The notes below the pieces were generated by a model, which ran no database searches, was not told where the DNA came from, and worked only from the letters and a program-made list of their open reading frames with translations. This document shows positions 19,099 through 27,754 of a stretch of DNA of 64,000 bases, piece after piece. The translations under genes were made by a program, and so were the position numbers. Source of the stretch: Aminipila luticellarii (GTDB taxonomy: Bacteria > Bacillota > Clostridia > Peptostreptococcales > Anaerovoracaceae); contig NZ_CP035281.1 in the NCBI RefSeq assembly GCF_004103735.1, forward strand, positions 2,686,840-2,750,839. The letters run 5' to 3'. Numbering within the stretch: the first letter of the stretch is position 1; each line of letters opens with the position of its first letter.

Positions 19099-21309
19099 TT
19101 ACAGATCGCCTCTGCGTCTCATTGCTTCTTCTGCTAAAAAAGTAGCAACATCTATACCGTGGGAATCTCTTCCAAAACCTTCATCAATTCCTGTCTTTCG
19201 AGCTTCTTCCGGAACAACCTGTGTACCGCCGGCAGCAATGATCACTTTATCACGGATGCCCTTTTCGATAGCCAGCTCATTGATTCTCTTCATATTCTTG
19301 TAGTGGACATTGTCGTGTGAAATAATCGTAGAAGCAAGGATTGCATCTGCATTTAGCTCTACGGCTGCATCCACCAGCTTTTCTACCGGAACGGAGGTTC
19401 CAAGGTATTCTACCTGAATGCCCCATTTTTCAATACCGCCATGCTTAATATTGATGATTTCACGAAGTCCTACGGAGTGTTCGTCTTCTCCCACTGTACC
19501 GCAGACCACCTTCATCGGATGATCGCCGAACTCTTTGTAAAGAACTTCATCGCTCAGATAATGCGGTTCAGGCGGAATGACCAGTTTGGAAGGATCTACG
19601 TCAAAGGTAACTTTACCCTTCATTTCAATTCTCGTACCCTCTGCTTCCTGAAGAACTTCCTTACTGATTACTTCTGGGCTCTCCAGTCCGAGTTTGGTAC
19701 CGATTTCAAGAGCAGCTGCTTCTGCTACCCTGGTATTGGCCGGAATGCACATGGTCAGGAGAATCGTGCCGTCTGCGCACCATTCTACTTCCGGTTTCAG
19801 TGCTTTGCCGTCCAGATATTTCTTCACATTGGCAATTCTTACATCAACGCAGTCTGTTTCATCCAGCTCGTCGATGAATACGATCTTGCTTCTGTCTTCA
19901 AAGGTACAGCCGCCGATCAAAGCAGACGGATTCTCAGGATCTCCGCCGTACTGCTCCACGTTGTTATAACCAAAGTGAGCCGTTACCGGAGCCATGTAGT
20001 CTTCTGCTCTCTCAAAGATAAAGCCATAGCCTACGCCGCCTTCGATCTTTCTTGCAATACCGTCGCCGTTTCTTTCAGGATATCTGGCAGAATCAACGAA
20101 GAAACCTTCCTGTACTGCCTGAAAATATCCGCCAACCTGAATGATTTCTTCCATGAACAGGCAGGCTCTTTCCTTAATGTCTCTGGCCATGTCTCTTAAC
20201 GGACCGTCCTTCTTTAATTCAACCATTTCCATCAAGCCGTCCAGACCGATCAAGGTCTGCTTTGCATTGTCGCAGGCTTCGATGTTGTAGATATGCCAAG
20301 GAACGTTTCTTCCTTCATCCGGCGTAATCGTAGACTGAATATCTGCACTGGTCAGCTTGGAGATCAGCATGTTCAGAACGTGGGTCACCGTTGCTTCTCT
20401 TGTGGAAGAACAGATATACTTGGTGTTCTGCTGTGCTCTCATTTTATATCTGCCGCAGATGTCTCTCAGTGCTACTGCATATGGCAGATCCATATATACG
20501 CAAGGAGCAGGAGTTGCAGTAGGCGGTACTGTTGATAAGCTGATCAGTTCAGGCTTGATACCAACCTTTTCTGAGAATAAAGCGTTAATTGCGTGCTGTA
20601 CGATCAGCTCAGGCATTACCTTCCAGGCCTCTCTTGCCGTTGCGTTGGCATTGTGTGCGCCATCGATCTGAAGCATTTCAGCCCAGGCCATAACCTTCTT
20701 GGATTCACAGGCATCAACGAAGGATCGTACGCAGTTGATATCTCTGTAAAGTACATTGTACTGAGGATCCTGGTGAGCCCCGTTGATTCCTTCTTCTGCA
20801 AACATAACCGCTACGTCCGGACCTGCAACGCCGGATACATAAGAATGGTAATTGATTGGACGGCCAACCTCATCCTCGATCAGATCAAGAGCCTTTCTCT
20901 GTGCTCTGACCTGTTTTCTTGTGATAGGAACACCGCCGATACCCTGTGGAGTACCTTCCATCAATCCGTCGATATGAGACTGACCCATATGTCTGATAAC
21001 CATGATATGATCTGCGCCATGCCATGCAGCCATTCTCATTCTTCGAATATCATCTTCAAATCTTCCGGAGGCGATTTCTGTTGTAATAACAGGCAGCGGC
21101 TGCGGATCGATGTCTCCGAAGAATTTTGCAGGAGGAAGTCCTACACTGTTCTTTAAAGGCTCTGAGCAATCATGATATTCAAAAGGTCCCATTTTGATTC
21201 CGGGAGCAGGGGTTCTCCAGTGCCAGCCTCTTCTTCTCGGTTCATACTTATCAAGGTCCTTCAAGATGTTTTGAACATCTAATTTTTCATTATGTTTTAA
21301 TTCTGTCAT
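19099..21309 (-). CDS. oraE: D-ornithine 4,5-aminomutase, large (B12/PLP) subunit
   Basis: A 736-residue catalytic subunit that moves the 5-amino group of D-ornithine to C4, giving 2,4-diaminopentanoate, with adenosylcobalamin and PLP. The C-terminal Rossmann domain carries the B12 base-off motif DEHSVG (609-614, with His611 as cobalt ligand), followed by YLGTSVP and AAGGTQVV as in other B12-binding domains. The TIM-barrel fills the first 500 residues. Length and context (oraS 15 bp upstream) match characterised OraE. GGAGGGACGTAAAG precedes the ATG. Confidence 0.95.
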   Translation of the reverse strand: MTELKHNEKLDVQNILKDLDKYEPRRRGWHWRTPAPGIKMGPFEYHDCSEPLKNSVGLPPAKFFGDIDPQPLPVITTEIASGRFEDDIRRMRMAAWHGADHIMVIRHMGQSHIDGLMEGTPQGIGGVPITRKQVRAQRKALDLIEDEVGRPINYHSYVSGVAGPDVAVMFAEEGINGAHQDPQYNVLYRDINCVRSFVDACESKKVMAWAEMLQIDGAHNANATAREAWKVMPELIVQHAINALFSEKVGIKPELISLSTVPPTATPAPCVYMDLPYAVALRDICGRYKMRAQQNTKYICSSTREATVTHVLNMLISKLTSADIQSTITPDEGRNVPWHIYNIEACDNAKQTLIGLDGLMEMVELKKDGPLRDMARDIKERACLFMEEIIQVGGYFQAVQEGFFVDSARYPERNGDGIARKIEGGVGYGFIFERAEDYMAPVTAHFGYNNVEQYGGDPENPSALIGGCTFEDRSKIVFIDELDETDCVDVRIANVKKYLDGKALKPEVEWCADGTILLTMCIPANTRVAEAAALEIGTKLGLESPEVISKEVLQEAEGTRIEMKGKVTFDVDPSKLVIPPEPHYLSDEVLYKEFGDHPMKVVCGTVGEDEHSVGLREIINIKHGGIEKWGIQVEYLGTSVPVEKLVDAAVELNADAILASTIISHDNVHYKNMKRINELAIEKGIRDKVIIAAGGTQVVPEEARKTGIDEGFGRDSHGIDVATFLAEEAMRRRGDL

Positions 21310-21323
21310 CTTTACGTCCCTCC

Positions 21324-21689
21324 TTATTTAAACAAAGCGGCTGCTTCATCCCAGCACTTACCTTGAGCCAGCATTTCTCCTGCTTCTCTGATGGAAATGC
21401 TTTTCTCTTTTGATAACTTATATACAACATGACCTGTACCATGCGCCATCAAGCCTCTGTCCATGCAGCCCTCCACGATTTTCTGCGTATCAAGGGAGGA
21501 AATGCCCATTCTTAACAGTACGGCTCTTTCAACAGAAGGAGTTGTATTTTTTCTGCCCAGTTCAAGAAGCGGATCTACTACTTGTGCTGTTAATTCCCAG
21601 AATCGGTTATAAAGTTCTTCATCAGTAAGATTCGCAATGTGTTTGCGTCTTTCTTGAAAATCATCTTCTCTTCTCATTCCTGATTTCAT
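21324..21689 (-). CDS. oraS: D-ornithine 4,5-aminomutase, small subunit
   Basis: A 121-residue helical protein that forms the heterodimer with OraE and completes the substrate/PLP site. The length equals that of known OraS, and the sequence has the expected motif block LTDEELYNRFWELTAQVVDPLLELGRKN (shortened reading: about residues 22-48). The ATG at 21689 follows AAGGAG by 8 nt. The gene sits between ortB and oraE, as in other ornithine-fermenting Clostridia. Confidence 0.94.
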   Translation of the reverse strand: MKSGMRREDDFQERRKHIANLTDEELYNRFWELTAQVVDPLLELGRKNTTPSVERAVLLRMGISSLDTQKIVEGCMDRGLMAHGTGHVVYKLSKEKSISIREAGEMLAQGKCWDEAAALFK

Positions 21690-21728
21690 TCTTCATTCTC
21701 CTTTTTTTAATATAAAGTTTACGTTATC

Positions 21729-23135
21729 TTATAAACTCTTAATAACATCCTTAACAAAGTCCACGTTTGTCTTTGTTTCTGCTGCAAGGAATTCCAGATC
21801 AGCCTGTGTCGGATTTGTTACGTTGTGTACTTTGCAGGCTTTTTTAATCAAAGAAGCTCTGAAATGGTTGATGTCCGCATCCACGCACTTAAAGAAACTT
21901 GGATCCTTTGGAAGGATAACATTTACGCCCGGTTTTTCATCCTTTGGATTTCCGAATAGCACTTCTATTCCATTATCTCTTGCAAAAGAAAGCTGAGGCT
22001 GAACATGCTTTCCGGCACCGGTGTATTCTGTTTCACTTACTACGATGATCTCATCTTCAGGCAGTTCCTGAGCAAGTGAGAATGCCGCCGCCAGAGAAGT
22101 GTTTCCGGCAGGTCCTCTTTCAATACCTTCCAGATTTGCAATAGCCTCTGTCATATACATTACTTCGCCCTGAGATACGGTTACGTAACGATCCATATAG
22201 CGAAGCGGTCTTGCCGCACTTCTAGGAACATCGGAATGATCCGGATCCGTTGCATAAGGAACCCCAAATCCGGTATGTCCTGTCGTGCAGGATTTCATGT
22301 TGAACTGCTTGTCTGAAGCCATGTGAAGACCTGTAAGGTCAATGGAAGCTGCTACGATCTTTGTGTCCTTCGCTCCAGCCTTGATCAGACCGCGGGCAGT
22401 TCCGGTAACCATTCCGCCGCCTGCATTTGTACAAACCACCATGGCCGGGTCTTTCCCTAACTTTTCACGGCACTGAACCGCAATTTCATATCCTAGCGTT
22501 TCGATACCTGCAATACCAAATGGCGAATACAGGGATGCGTTGAAATATCCTTTATCTTCCAGTATGGATAAAAACTCGTAGAACAATTCCGGTCCCACGG
22601 TAAGCTGAACAACTTCCGCGCCCAAAGCTTCACACTTTCTGGCTTTTTCAATGATTTCCGGCTGGCCTACTCCGTGTGAGTCAAAGCATTCCTGACAAAT
22701 GACGCATTCCAGTCCCTGCATAGCTGCCTGTGACGCAACCGCTGCCCCGTAGTTTCCTGAGGTTGCTGCAATAACACCTTTATATCCCAGCTTCTTAGCA
22801 TGAGCCACCGCGCAAGCTGCTCTTCTGTCTTTAAAGCTTCCGGATGCATTTGCTGCTTCATCCTTTGCAAAAATCCTTGCACCATATCCCGGCTTTGCAT
22901 ACTTTCTTGCCAGCTCTGTTAAATTTCTCAGTTCAAGAAGCGGTGTATTGCCGACTCCTGTTCTGCTCTGAATTCTGTTAATTTCATCCAGAGTATACTC
23001 TGTTGATTTCATCAGAGCTTCATAATCGAACGCGATCGAACCGGATTCAAATTCCTCATAGTCCAAACCGAGAGCTTCTTTCATGATATCATTGGATCTT
23101 CCCATGACGGAATCATAGTCTTTTGCTAATGCCAT
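21729..23135 (-). CDS. ortB: 2-amino-4-oxopentanoate thiolase, beta (PLP) subunit
   Basis: A 468-residue fold-type II PLP enzyme. With OrtA it cleaves 2-amino-4-oxopentanoate with CoA to acetyl-CoA and D-alanine. The Schiff-base lysine is in NASGSFKDRRA (about residue 100), and the phosphate loop is ATSGNYGAAVAS. The start overlaps the ortA stop by one base (TAATG), with GGAGGTG upstream, so translation is coupled. Name rests on homology to threonine-synthase-like enzymes plus the complete pathway context. Confidence 0.94.
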   Translation of the reverse strand: MALAKDYDSVMGRSNDIMKEALGLDYEEFESGSIAFDYEALMKSTEYTLDEINRIQSRTGVGNTPLLELRNLTELARKYAKPGYGARIFAKDEAANASGSFKDRRAACAVAHAKKLGYKGVIAATSGNYGAAVASQAAMQGLECVICQECFDSHGVGQPEIIEKARKCEALGAEVVQLTVGPELFYEFLSILEDKGYFNASLYSPFGIAGIETLGYEIAVQCREKLGKDPAMVVCTNAGGGMVTGTARGLIKAGAKDTKIVAASIDLTGLHMASDKQFNMKSCTTGHTGFGVPYATDPDHSDVPRSAARPLRYMDRYVTVSQGEVMYMTEAIANLEGIERGPAGNTSLAAAFSLAQELPEDEIIVVSETEYTGAGKHVQPQLSFARDNGIEVLFGNPKDEKPGVNVILPKDPSFFKCVDADINHFRASLIKKACKVHNVTNPTQADLEFLAAETKTNVDFVKDVIKSL

Positions 23136-23434
23136 TATTTGTCACCTCCGTACATGATTTCTCTTAACTGCTTATCAATCTGAACTAACTCAGGAATAAA
23201 TTTACCATAGCTGTGCTTCCAGTATGGATTTACCTCTAAAAGCGTTCCTTTTTCGATTCGATTTGCTGCAGTCATTATCGTTACTTCATCACCGATTTCT
23301 GCATCTGCCTGCAGAAATCCTTTGGTCCACATTTCAAGTGGGCATTTTTGGGTGTCTTCAGGAAGTTTTGCAGTTCTCTCTTCGGCTTTTAACACAATCG
23401 AGTGAATCCTGACCCATTCACCTTTTTTAACCAT
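23135..23434 (-). CDS. ortA: 2-amino-4-oxopentanoate thiolase, alpha subunit
   Basis: A 99-residue partner of OrtB, without cofactor motifs of its own. It opens MVKKGEWVRIHSIVL and is the size of characterised OrtA. AAAAGGAG precedes the ATG, and the 160-bp gap to ord contains only a short GACAC/GTGTC inverted repeat. Confidence 0.92.
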   Translation of the reverse strand: MVKKGEWVRIHSIVLKAEERTAKLPEDTQKCPLEMWTKGFLQADAEIGDEVTIMTAANRIEKGTLLEVNPYWKHSYGKFIPELVQIDKQLREIMYGGDK

Positions 23435-23593
23435 TTTGATTCTCCTTTTTTAGATTGCATAAGACACCCCTGCCGATCCCAAGAGTGTCCTGTACATCAC
23501 TGTTTTCAATTTTTTCAATTACTTAATACTGTTTAGCATAAATAATTTATCCATAAACTCGACTTATTAAACGTTTTAAACGTTAATAGCTTA

Positions 23594-24655
23594 CTATTTT
23601 ACTATTTTGCATTCTTCGCAGATCTGATCTCTTACGTCTCCCATCAGTGCTCTAGGAACAGGAATATCGATCATTGTCTTTAGACCCGGTCTTGCATTGA
23701 TTACATGTGGAATGGTGTTAAGAATCATAGCCATTGTTCCGATTCCGCCTTCAATTTCAGGTGTGTTAGCCATGTTTACCGGCGGAACTCCCTTGATCTC
23801 TACATAGTCACCAGTGTGCACACCAACCTGCTCTGGTTCGATCTGCTGAGGGTGATCCATTTCGATCTTTTTCTCTCCGTCAACATAGCCCCAGCCTTTC
23901 ATTGCTACGCCGGCAACCTGCCCTGCCTTAGCAAATCCATAAGGGGATTTTCTATCTACATCTGTTACGATTGGTTCCATATCCTGTTCAAATTTATCCA
24001 GCTTCCATCCTAAAGCTGTGGTAATCATTCCTACGGATTCGGCAAAACCAACGTGGCCAGCCATCGTTCCGTCTGCTTTTCTCTTGTTGAATTCCTCGAC
24101 CTCCATACCGATTCCCTGTTCTTCCATTACAGCAGGTCCAAATGGGGATAAGCTGTTTACTCTTCTGGATACGATATGGTCTACTGTTTCGCAGGCACCT
24201 GTCCATAAAATTACTAATAGATCCATGATAAGGCCAGGGTTGATTCCCGTTCCAAGTACGGTTACGCTGTTTTTCTTAGCAATTTCATCTAATTTCTTTG
24301 TAAGTTCCGGCTCCTGAGCCTGAGGGAATGCCATTTCTTCTGCAGAAGTGATAACATTGATTCCTCTTTCCATAACAAATACCAATTTGTCATATACCTT
24401 GCTTGTAAAAGAGTCTGTGCATACAACTACGATATCAGCAGAACCCGGCTTAATCACATCTTCAGCCGTGCCAACAATGACATCTTCTCTGTCTCCTCTT
24501 TCTATGCCGGGAACGACATCATATAGGCTCTTTCCTAATTTAGCGCCGATATCGATCGCACCAACAATATCAATGCCCTTTTTCTTCGTGATCATCTTTC
24601 CGATTCCGCCGCCCATGGCACCAAGACCCCAGAGAATTACTTTTACATTTTCCAT
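23594..24655 (-). CDS. ord: 2,4-diaminopentanoate dehydrogenase
   Basis: A 353-residue NAD(P)-dependent oxidative deaminase giving 2-amino-4-oxopentanoate, ammonia and NAD(P)H. The N-terminal Rossmann loop is WGLGAMGGGIGKM (residues 9-21). The overall design follows the dihydrodipicolinate-reductase-like fold of characterised Ord. It is the first gene of the ornithine operon, with GGGAGAG before the ATG and a sigma-54 promoter about 120 bp upstream. The product feeds the OrtAB thiolase encoded next. Confidence 0.95.
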   Translation of the reverse strand: MENVKVILWGLGAMGGGIGKMITKKKGIDIVGAIDIGAKLGKSLYDVVPGIERGDREDVIVGTAEDVIKPGSADIVVVCTDSFTSKVYDKLVFVMERGINVITSAEEMAFPQAQEPELTKKLDEIAKKNSVTVLGTGINPGLIMDLLVILWTGACETVDHIVSRRVNSLSPFGPAVMEEQGIGMEVEEFNKRKADGTMAGHVGFAESVGMITTALGWKLDKFEQDMEPIVTDVDRKSPYGFAKAGQVAGVAMKGWGYVDGEKKIEMDHPQQIEPEQVGVHTGDYVEIKGVPPVNMANTPEIEGGIGTMAMILNTIPHVINARPGLKTMIDIPVPRALMGDVRDQICEECKIVK

Positions 24656-24772
24656 AACTTACTCTCCCTTTCATTCCAATAAATATTAGATTTATTCTAA
24701 TTAGTTAAAAAGTTTTATGGCCGGGGATCATCTGAAAGGTTTTCAGATTACCCGCGCAACAATTATATGTTA

Positions 24773-24789
24773 CGCAAGCTTCGTGCCAA
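24773..24789 (-). promoter_or_regulatory. Sigma-54 promoter of the ornithine operon
   Basis: Reads TTGGCACGAAGCTTGCG on the minus strand, which matches the -24/-12 consensus (TTGGCAC-N5-TTGC). It lies about 115 bp upstream of ord, downstream of an AAA+ sigma-54 activator gene. It was the only such match noticed in the window. Confidence 0.9.
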
Positions 24790-24876
24790 TTAAAAAAAGT
24801 GGCTAAATTCCAACATTTGTCGTTTTTTAACGGTTATAGCTTCTTTGAATTTGTAAAATTTTCTGTAATATTTCAT

Positions 24877-24925
24877 AAAAGTGCAAATATATTTGCGCCA
24901 AATAAGCAAATATATTTGCACTTTT
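24877..24925. promoter_or_regulatory. Candidate upstream activator sites (double palindrome)
   Basis: The 14-bp palindrome GCAAATATATTTGC occurs twice, centred 23 bp apart, inside a larger perfect inverted repeat of 20-bp arms with a 9-bp spacer. It lies about 90-150 bp upstream of the sigma-54 promoter, the usual enhancer distance. It may also end the activator transcript. Confidence 0.7.
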
Positions 24926-24980
24926 TACTATCATGCTATGTTTCTTCTTGGTTTTGTACAATCATGCTCCGCTTATTTTC

Positions 24981-26372
24981 TTAAATCTGATATTTTTTTA
25001 TTTTATGCTGCAGAGTCTGTCTTTTAAGGCCGAGCACCTCGGCTGTTTTAGAAATATTTCCGCCAAAATCCGCCATTTTTTCCTTGATAATGTTGATCTC
25101 TAAAGACTCGAGATATTGGTCTATGCTCATTTCTTCCGGATCGTAGTCCGCTCCTACATTGGCAATGGCTGCTTCCTTTGGCATCTGAAGATATTTTTCT
25201 GTTAGAACATGCTCCCGATCGGACAGGGACACGGCTGACATAATCAGGTTTTCAAGTTCCCTCACATTACCGGGGTAGTCATAATTCTCAAGCTTTTCCA
25301 AGGCTCCGTCCGAAAGCATCCATAGCTCCTTTTGAAACCTGCTGTTGTGCTTTTCCAAAAAGTGTTCTATCAGTATGGGAATATCATCTTTGCGTTCTCT
25401 AAGAGGCGGAATGCTTATATTTACAATATTTAGACGGTAGTATAAATCTTTCCGGAGCAAGCCGTTTCTTATAAGCGTTTCCGGCGTTTCATTGACCGTA
25501 GCAATAATCCTGACATCAATAGGAATGTCTCGGCTTCCGCCAACACGCCGAATGTAATCTTCCTGCAGAACGCGCAACAATTTGCTTTGCAATTCATAAG
25601 GCATGGCACTTATCTCATCTAACAGCAGTGTTCCTCCGTTAGCCTGCTCAAAGAGTCCTGCCCGGTCTACGGCTCCTGTAAACCCTCCTCTGGCCGTACC
25701 AAAAAGAATCCCTTCCAGCAAACTTTCCGGCAGTGCCGCGCAGTTCTGCGCCAGAAAAGGCTTATTCCTTCTACTGCTGTTAAAATGAATGCTCTGAGCC
25801 ATTAATTCCTTTCCGGTTCCGGTTTCCCCATATATGAACACGGCAGCATCGGTTTTAGAGGCTCTGGCCGCAATATCCAGCTGATGTTTCAGCCTCCTGT
25901 TCTGCCCAATAATATCCTTGAAGCTGTATTTTCTGATCTTGGGTTCGGTTACTTTATGTTCCGGAATCGCCTCTCTCTGAAGTTCTAAAATCGTGTTGGA
26001 CATAGTTTTAAAATTGGTTATGTCCTTTGCGATTTCAAGGGCTGCCACCACTTCTCCCGAATCGTCCATAATCGGAATCGTCGAATTGATCGTCGTGATT
26101 TCCTTTCCGTACCGATTCAGATACGTCTGCTGTTTATTGGGCGTCGGCTCTGCTCTCCTTAAAGCTCTCAAAAGCGTGCTCTCTCCCTCCGGTATATGAG
26201 AAAAAACAACTCGGAAAGGCTTGCCGATCACATCCTCTCGATTGGTCTTTTCAAGGGTTGCCATGGCTTGATTATAAATGATGCTCTTCCCATCCGTATT
26301 GACGATGTGAATCCCCTCATCAATAATATTCGCAAGTTCCTGTACAATTTTTTCATATTGTTTCGCGTTCAT
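24981..26372 (-). CDS. Sigma-54-dependent transcriptional activator with PAS domain
   Basis: A 463-residue activator like RocR/PrdR-type regulators. An N-terminal PAS domain (about 10-115; IIDEGIHIVNTDGKSIIYN) is followed by an AAA+ domain with Walker A GETGTGKE (about 183), the sigma-54 contact loop in the form GGFTGA rather than GAFTGA, Walker B GGTLLLDEI, and a Fis-type HTH at the end (ISKTAEVLGLKRQTLQHKIKKY). The start is ATG 26372, with AGAGGTG upstream. Position upstream of the ornithine operon and its sigma-54 promoter makes it the likely activator; the PAS ligand is unknown. Confidence 0.93.
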   Translation of the reverse strand: MNAKQYEKIVQELANIIDEGIHIVNTDGKSIIYNQAMATLEKTNREDVIGKPFRVVFSHIPEGESTLLRALRRAEPTPNKQQTYLNRYGKEITTINSTIPIMDDSGEVVAALEIAKDITNFKTMSNTILELQREAIPEHKVTEPKIRKYSFKDIIGQNRRLKHQLDIAARASKTDAAVFIYGETGTGKELMAQSIHFNSSRRNKPFLAQNCAALPESLLEGILFGTARGGFTGAVDRAGLFEQANGGTLLLDEISAMPYELQSKLLRVLQEDYIRRVGGSRDIPIDVRIIATVNETPETLIRNGLLRKDLYYRLNIVNISIPPLRERKDDIPILIEHFLEKHNSRFQKELWMLSDGALEKLENYDYPGNVRELENLIMSAVSLSDREHVLTEKYLQMPKEAAIANVGADYDPEEMSIDQYLESLEINIIKEKMADFGGNISKTAEVLGLKRQTLQHKIKKYQI

Positions 26373-26461
26373 TTTGCACCTCTGCATTCTTCATTTTGCA
26401 CAGTAGAAAAAATATTTCTGTTTCTGTAAAAATAAATGGAAATCTAATGTCATTCTATCGC

Positions 26462-26498
26462 AAAAAAAGGATAAGTGCAAATAAATTTGCACTTATCC
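26462..26498 (-). terminator. Palindrome that is both a terminator and a look-alike of the activator sites
   Basis: A perfect 14-bp inverted repeat (26469-26482 with 26485-26498) is followed on the minus strand by seven T, so it should terminate the small gene at 26533. Its core AAGTGCAAATA-ATTTGCACTT nearly repeats the enhancer palindromes at 24877-24925, and it lies about 100 bp upstream of the activator's start. Confidence 0.6.
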
Positions 26499-26532
26499 TG
26501 CTATTTCTTTTATAAATGATATTTAAGAAATT

Positions 26533-26667
26533 TTAAACATCGTTATTTTTTATAGACTGTTTTTTAGCGTTACGGTTCTGATTTTGATTTTCTTTTGTAA
26601 TTGGAGTCTGATTATTACATTTTTTCATTCGCGCATTTTTATTGTCCGGCTGACTGTCTTTTGGCAT
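26533..26667 (-). CDS. Small hydrophilic protein, 44 aa
   Basis: Not recognised. The frame reads MPKDSQPDNKNARMKKCNNQ and continues with an Asn/Gln/Lys-rich tail, with no hydrophobic segment and one cysteine. Support for being real: GAGGTGAG lies 5 nt before the ATG at 26667, and a good terminator follows the stop. A longer in-frame reading from 26751 has no ribosome site. It could be a small spore or stress-associated peptide, but nothing in the sequence shows that. Confidence 0.55.
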   Translation of the reverse strand: MPKDSQPDNKNARMKKCNNQTPITKENQNQNRNAKKQSIKNNDV

Positions 26668-26744
26668 TTTACTCACCTCTAAAATTAAAACTTTATCTCT
26701 TATTCTGCTCCAAATTAAAAAGGATATACTACAGAAGCTTCGGA

Positions 26745-26798
26745 TTGACAAAGGCTTCTTCCCATAGTAAAATGTGTATTGTTAATAGACAATACACA
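26745..26798 (+). promoter_or_regulatory. SigmaA promoter with overlapping operator for the ArsR-type gene
   Basis: TTGACA (26745-26750), 17 bp, TAAAAT (26768-26773). A perfect 10-bp inverted repeat TGTGTATTGT with 6-bp spacer (26773-26798) starts at the last base of the -10 box and covers the transcription start. The gene begins at 26811, so autorepression is likely. Confidence 0.82.
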
Positions 26799-26810
26799 AG
26801 GAGAATTATT

Positions 26811-27140
26811 ATGAGATTAAGAAAAGAATCGGACTATATGCAGGAAGAAGAAATAGTATTGGTCGCTCAGGTTTCCGACGCTTTGGCGCATCCCGCCAGA
26901 ATCAAAATATATCAGTACATTATGCAGTGCAACAAGGAGCGTACACCGGTCTGCAATAAAGACGTCGTTGCCGCCTTTGATTATTCTCAGGCAACTATTT
27001 CACAGCATATCAAAAAATTAGTGCAGGCTGAACTGGTACAGTCACAGAGCAAGGATAAATACTCCTATTATTACGCAAACATCGGCATACTAATGAAATA
27101 TTTAAATGCAACAAAAAAATTCAGTACATTTCAGGCATAA
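26811..27140 (+). CDS. ArsR-type winged-helix repressor
   Basis: A 109-residue HTH protein. The ALAHPARIKIYQYIM segment and the recognition helix in YSQATISQHIKKLVQAELV are typical of the ArsR family. No paired metal-binding cysteines (such as CxC) are visible in the DNA-binding helix, so the ligand is open. AAGGAGAATTATT precedes the ATG. It is probably self-regulated through the palindrome over its own promoter. The convergent neighbour is an HD hydrolase; no obvious target gene is adjacent. Confidence 0.88.
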   Translation: MRLRKESDYMQEEEIVLVAQVSDALAHPARIKIYQYIMQCNKERTPVCNKDVVAAFDYSQATISQHIKKLVQAELVQSQSKDKYSYYYANIGILMKYLNATKKFSTFQA

Positions 27141-27164
27141 GTCAAAACAGACGGTACGGTATTA

Positions 27165-27210
27165 TTTAAAAAAGGTGTTGTCCATGAACCGGACAGCACC
27201 TTTATTGTTT
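27165..27210. terminator. Bidirectional terminator between convergent genes
   Basis: A 13-bp stem (27171-27183 with 27191-27203, one G-U) is flanked by A-run on the left and T-rich on the right, so it can stop both the ArsR-type gene and the HD gene. Confidence 0.8.
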
Positions 27211-27225
27211 CCATATCTCTTGATC

Positions 27226-27693
27226 CTACTTCTTAGCGAGCAGCCGCTCCAGACGCGCCTGTTGTTCTGCTCTCGGCATATCGTAACCGTATTGGTGGAA
27301 ATCTAATACATCCGCATCTTTAACGATTTCCTCCAAAGGACTTCCGACTTCACTTTTTTTACTGTGATTTTTCACAGCAACAGCCAACATCTCTATTTCT
27401 TCCTCTGTAAAAAGCTTAGTCTTTTTCAAAAACTCCTGAACGGGTATATAACCTGCCTCCGCATGACCTGCCTGCTTTCCGGTGATGATCCTTCCATAGT
27501 CGTGGATGGAACAGGCAGAGGCTGCCAGAATCGGATCGACGCCCCGTTCTTCCGCCATCAGATACCCTAGCTTCGCACAGCTTGCAAGGTGTACCCGTTC
27601 CCAGTCTATGGGCTGATCTCTTTGCGGTACAACCTTTTCATAGTGATCTATTTCTTTTAATAATGCGCTTTGCAGCTGTAATAATTTATGCAT
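27226..27693 (-). CDS. HD-domain hydrolase
   Basis: A 155-residue metal-dependent phosphohydrolase of the HD superfamily. The metal ligands are visible as HLASCAKLG (first His), SIHDYGRI (the HD pair, about 67-68), NHSKK and KDADVLDF (final Asp). The single-domain form is close to the 'HD domain' proteins of unknown substrate, possibly nucleotide hydrolases. GGAGGGATTTAT precedes the ATG. Confidence 0.85.
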   Translation of the reverse strand: MHKLLQLQSALLKEIDHYEKVVPQRDQPIDWERVHLASCAKLGYLMAEERGVDPILAASACSIHDYGRIITGKQAGHAEAGYIPVQEFLKKTKLFTEEEIEMLAVAVKNHSKKSEVGSPLEEIVKDADVLDFHQYGYDMPRAEQQARLERLLAKK

Positions 27694-27754
27694 ATAAATC
27701 CCTCCTTCAAGCGTTTATATTGTACCATGAAGTAAGCAAAAATGATATGCCCGC

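Larger units (their letters stand above)
24656..24980. promoter_or_regulatory. Control region of the ornithine operon
   Basis: This 325-bp gap between the activator gene and ord holds a sigma-54 promoter (24773-24789) and two palindromic candidate enhancer sites (24883-24896 and 24906-24919), listed separately. There is also a small dyad around TCTGAAAGGTTTTCAGA (24731-24747) in the leader between promoter and ord. No coding sequence is seen. Confidence 0.75.

Noticed and set aside
19441..20199. Long plus-strand open frame (252 aa) inside oraE
   Set aside because: Antisense to a highly conserved gene, no ribosome site, composition of a shadow frame.
24877..24925. CRISPR or other repeat array
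   Set aside because: Only two palindromic copies with a 9-bp spacer; better explained as regulator sites.
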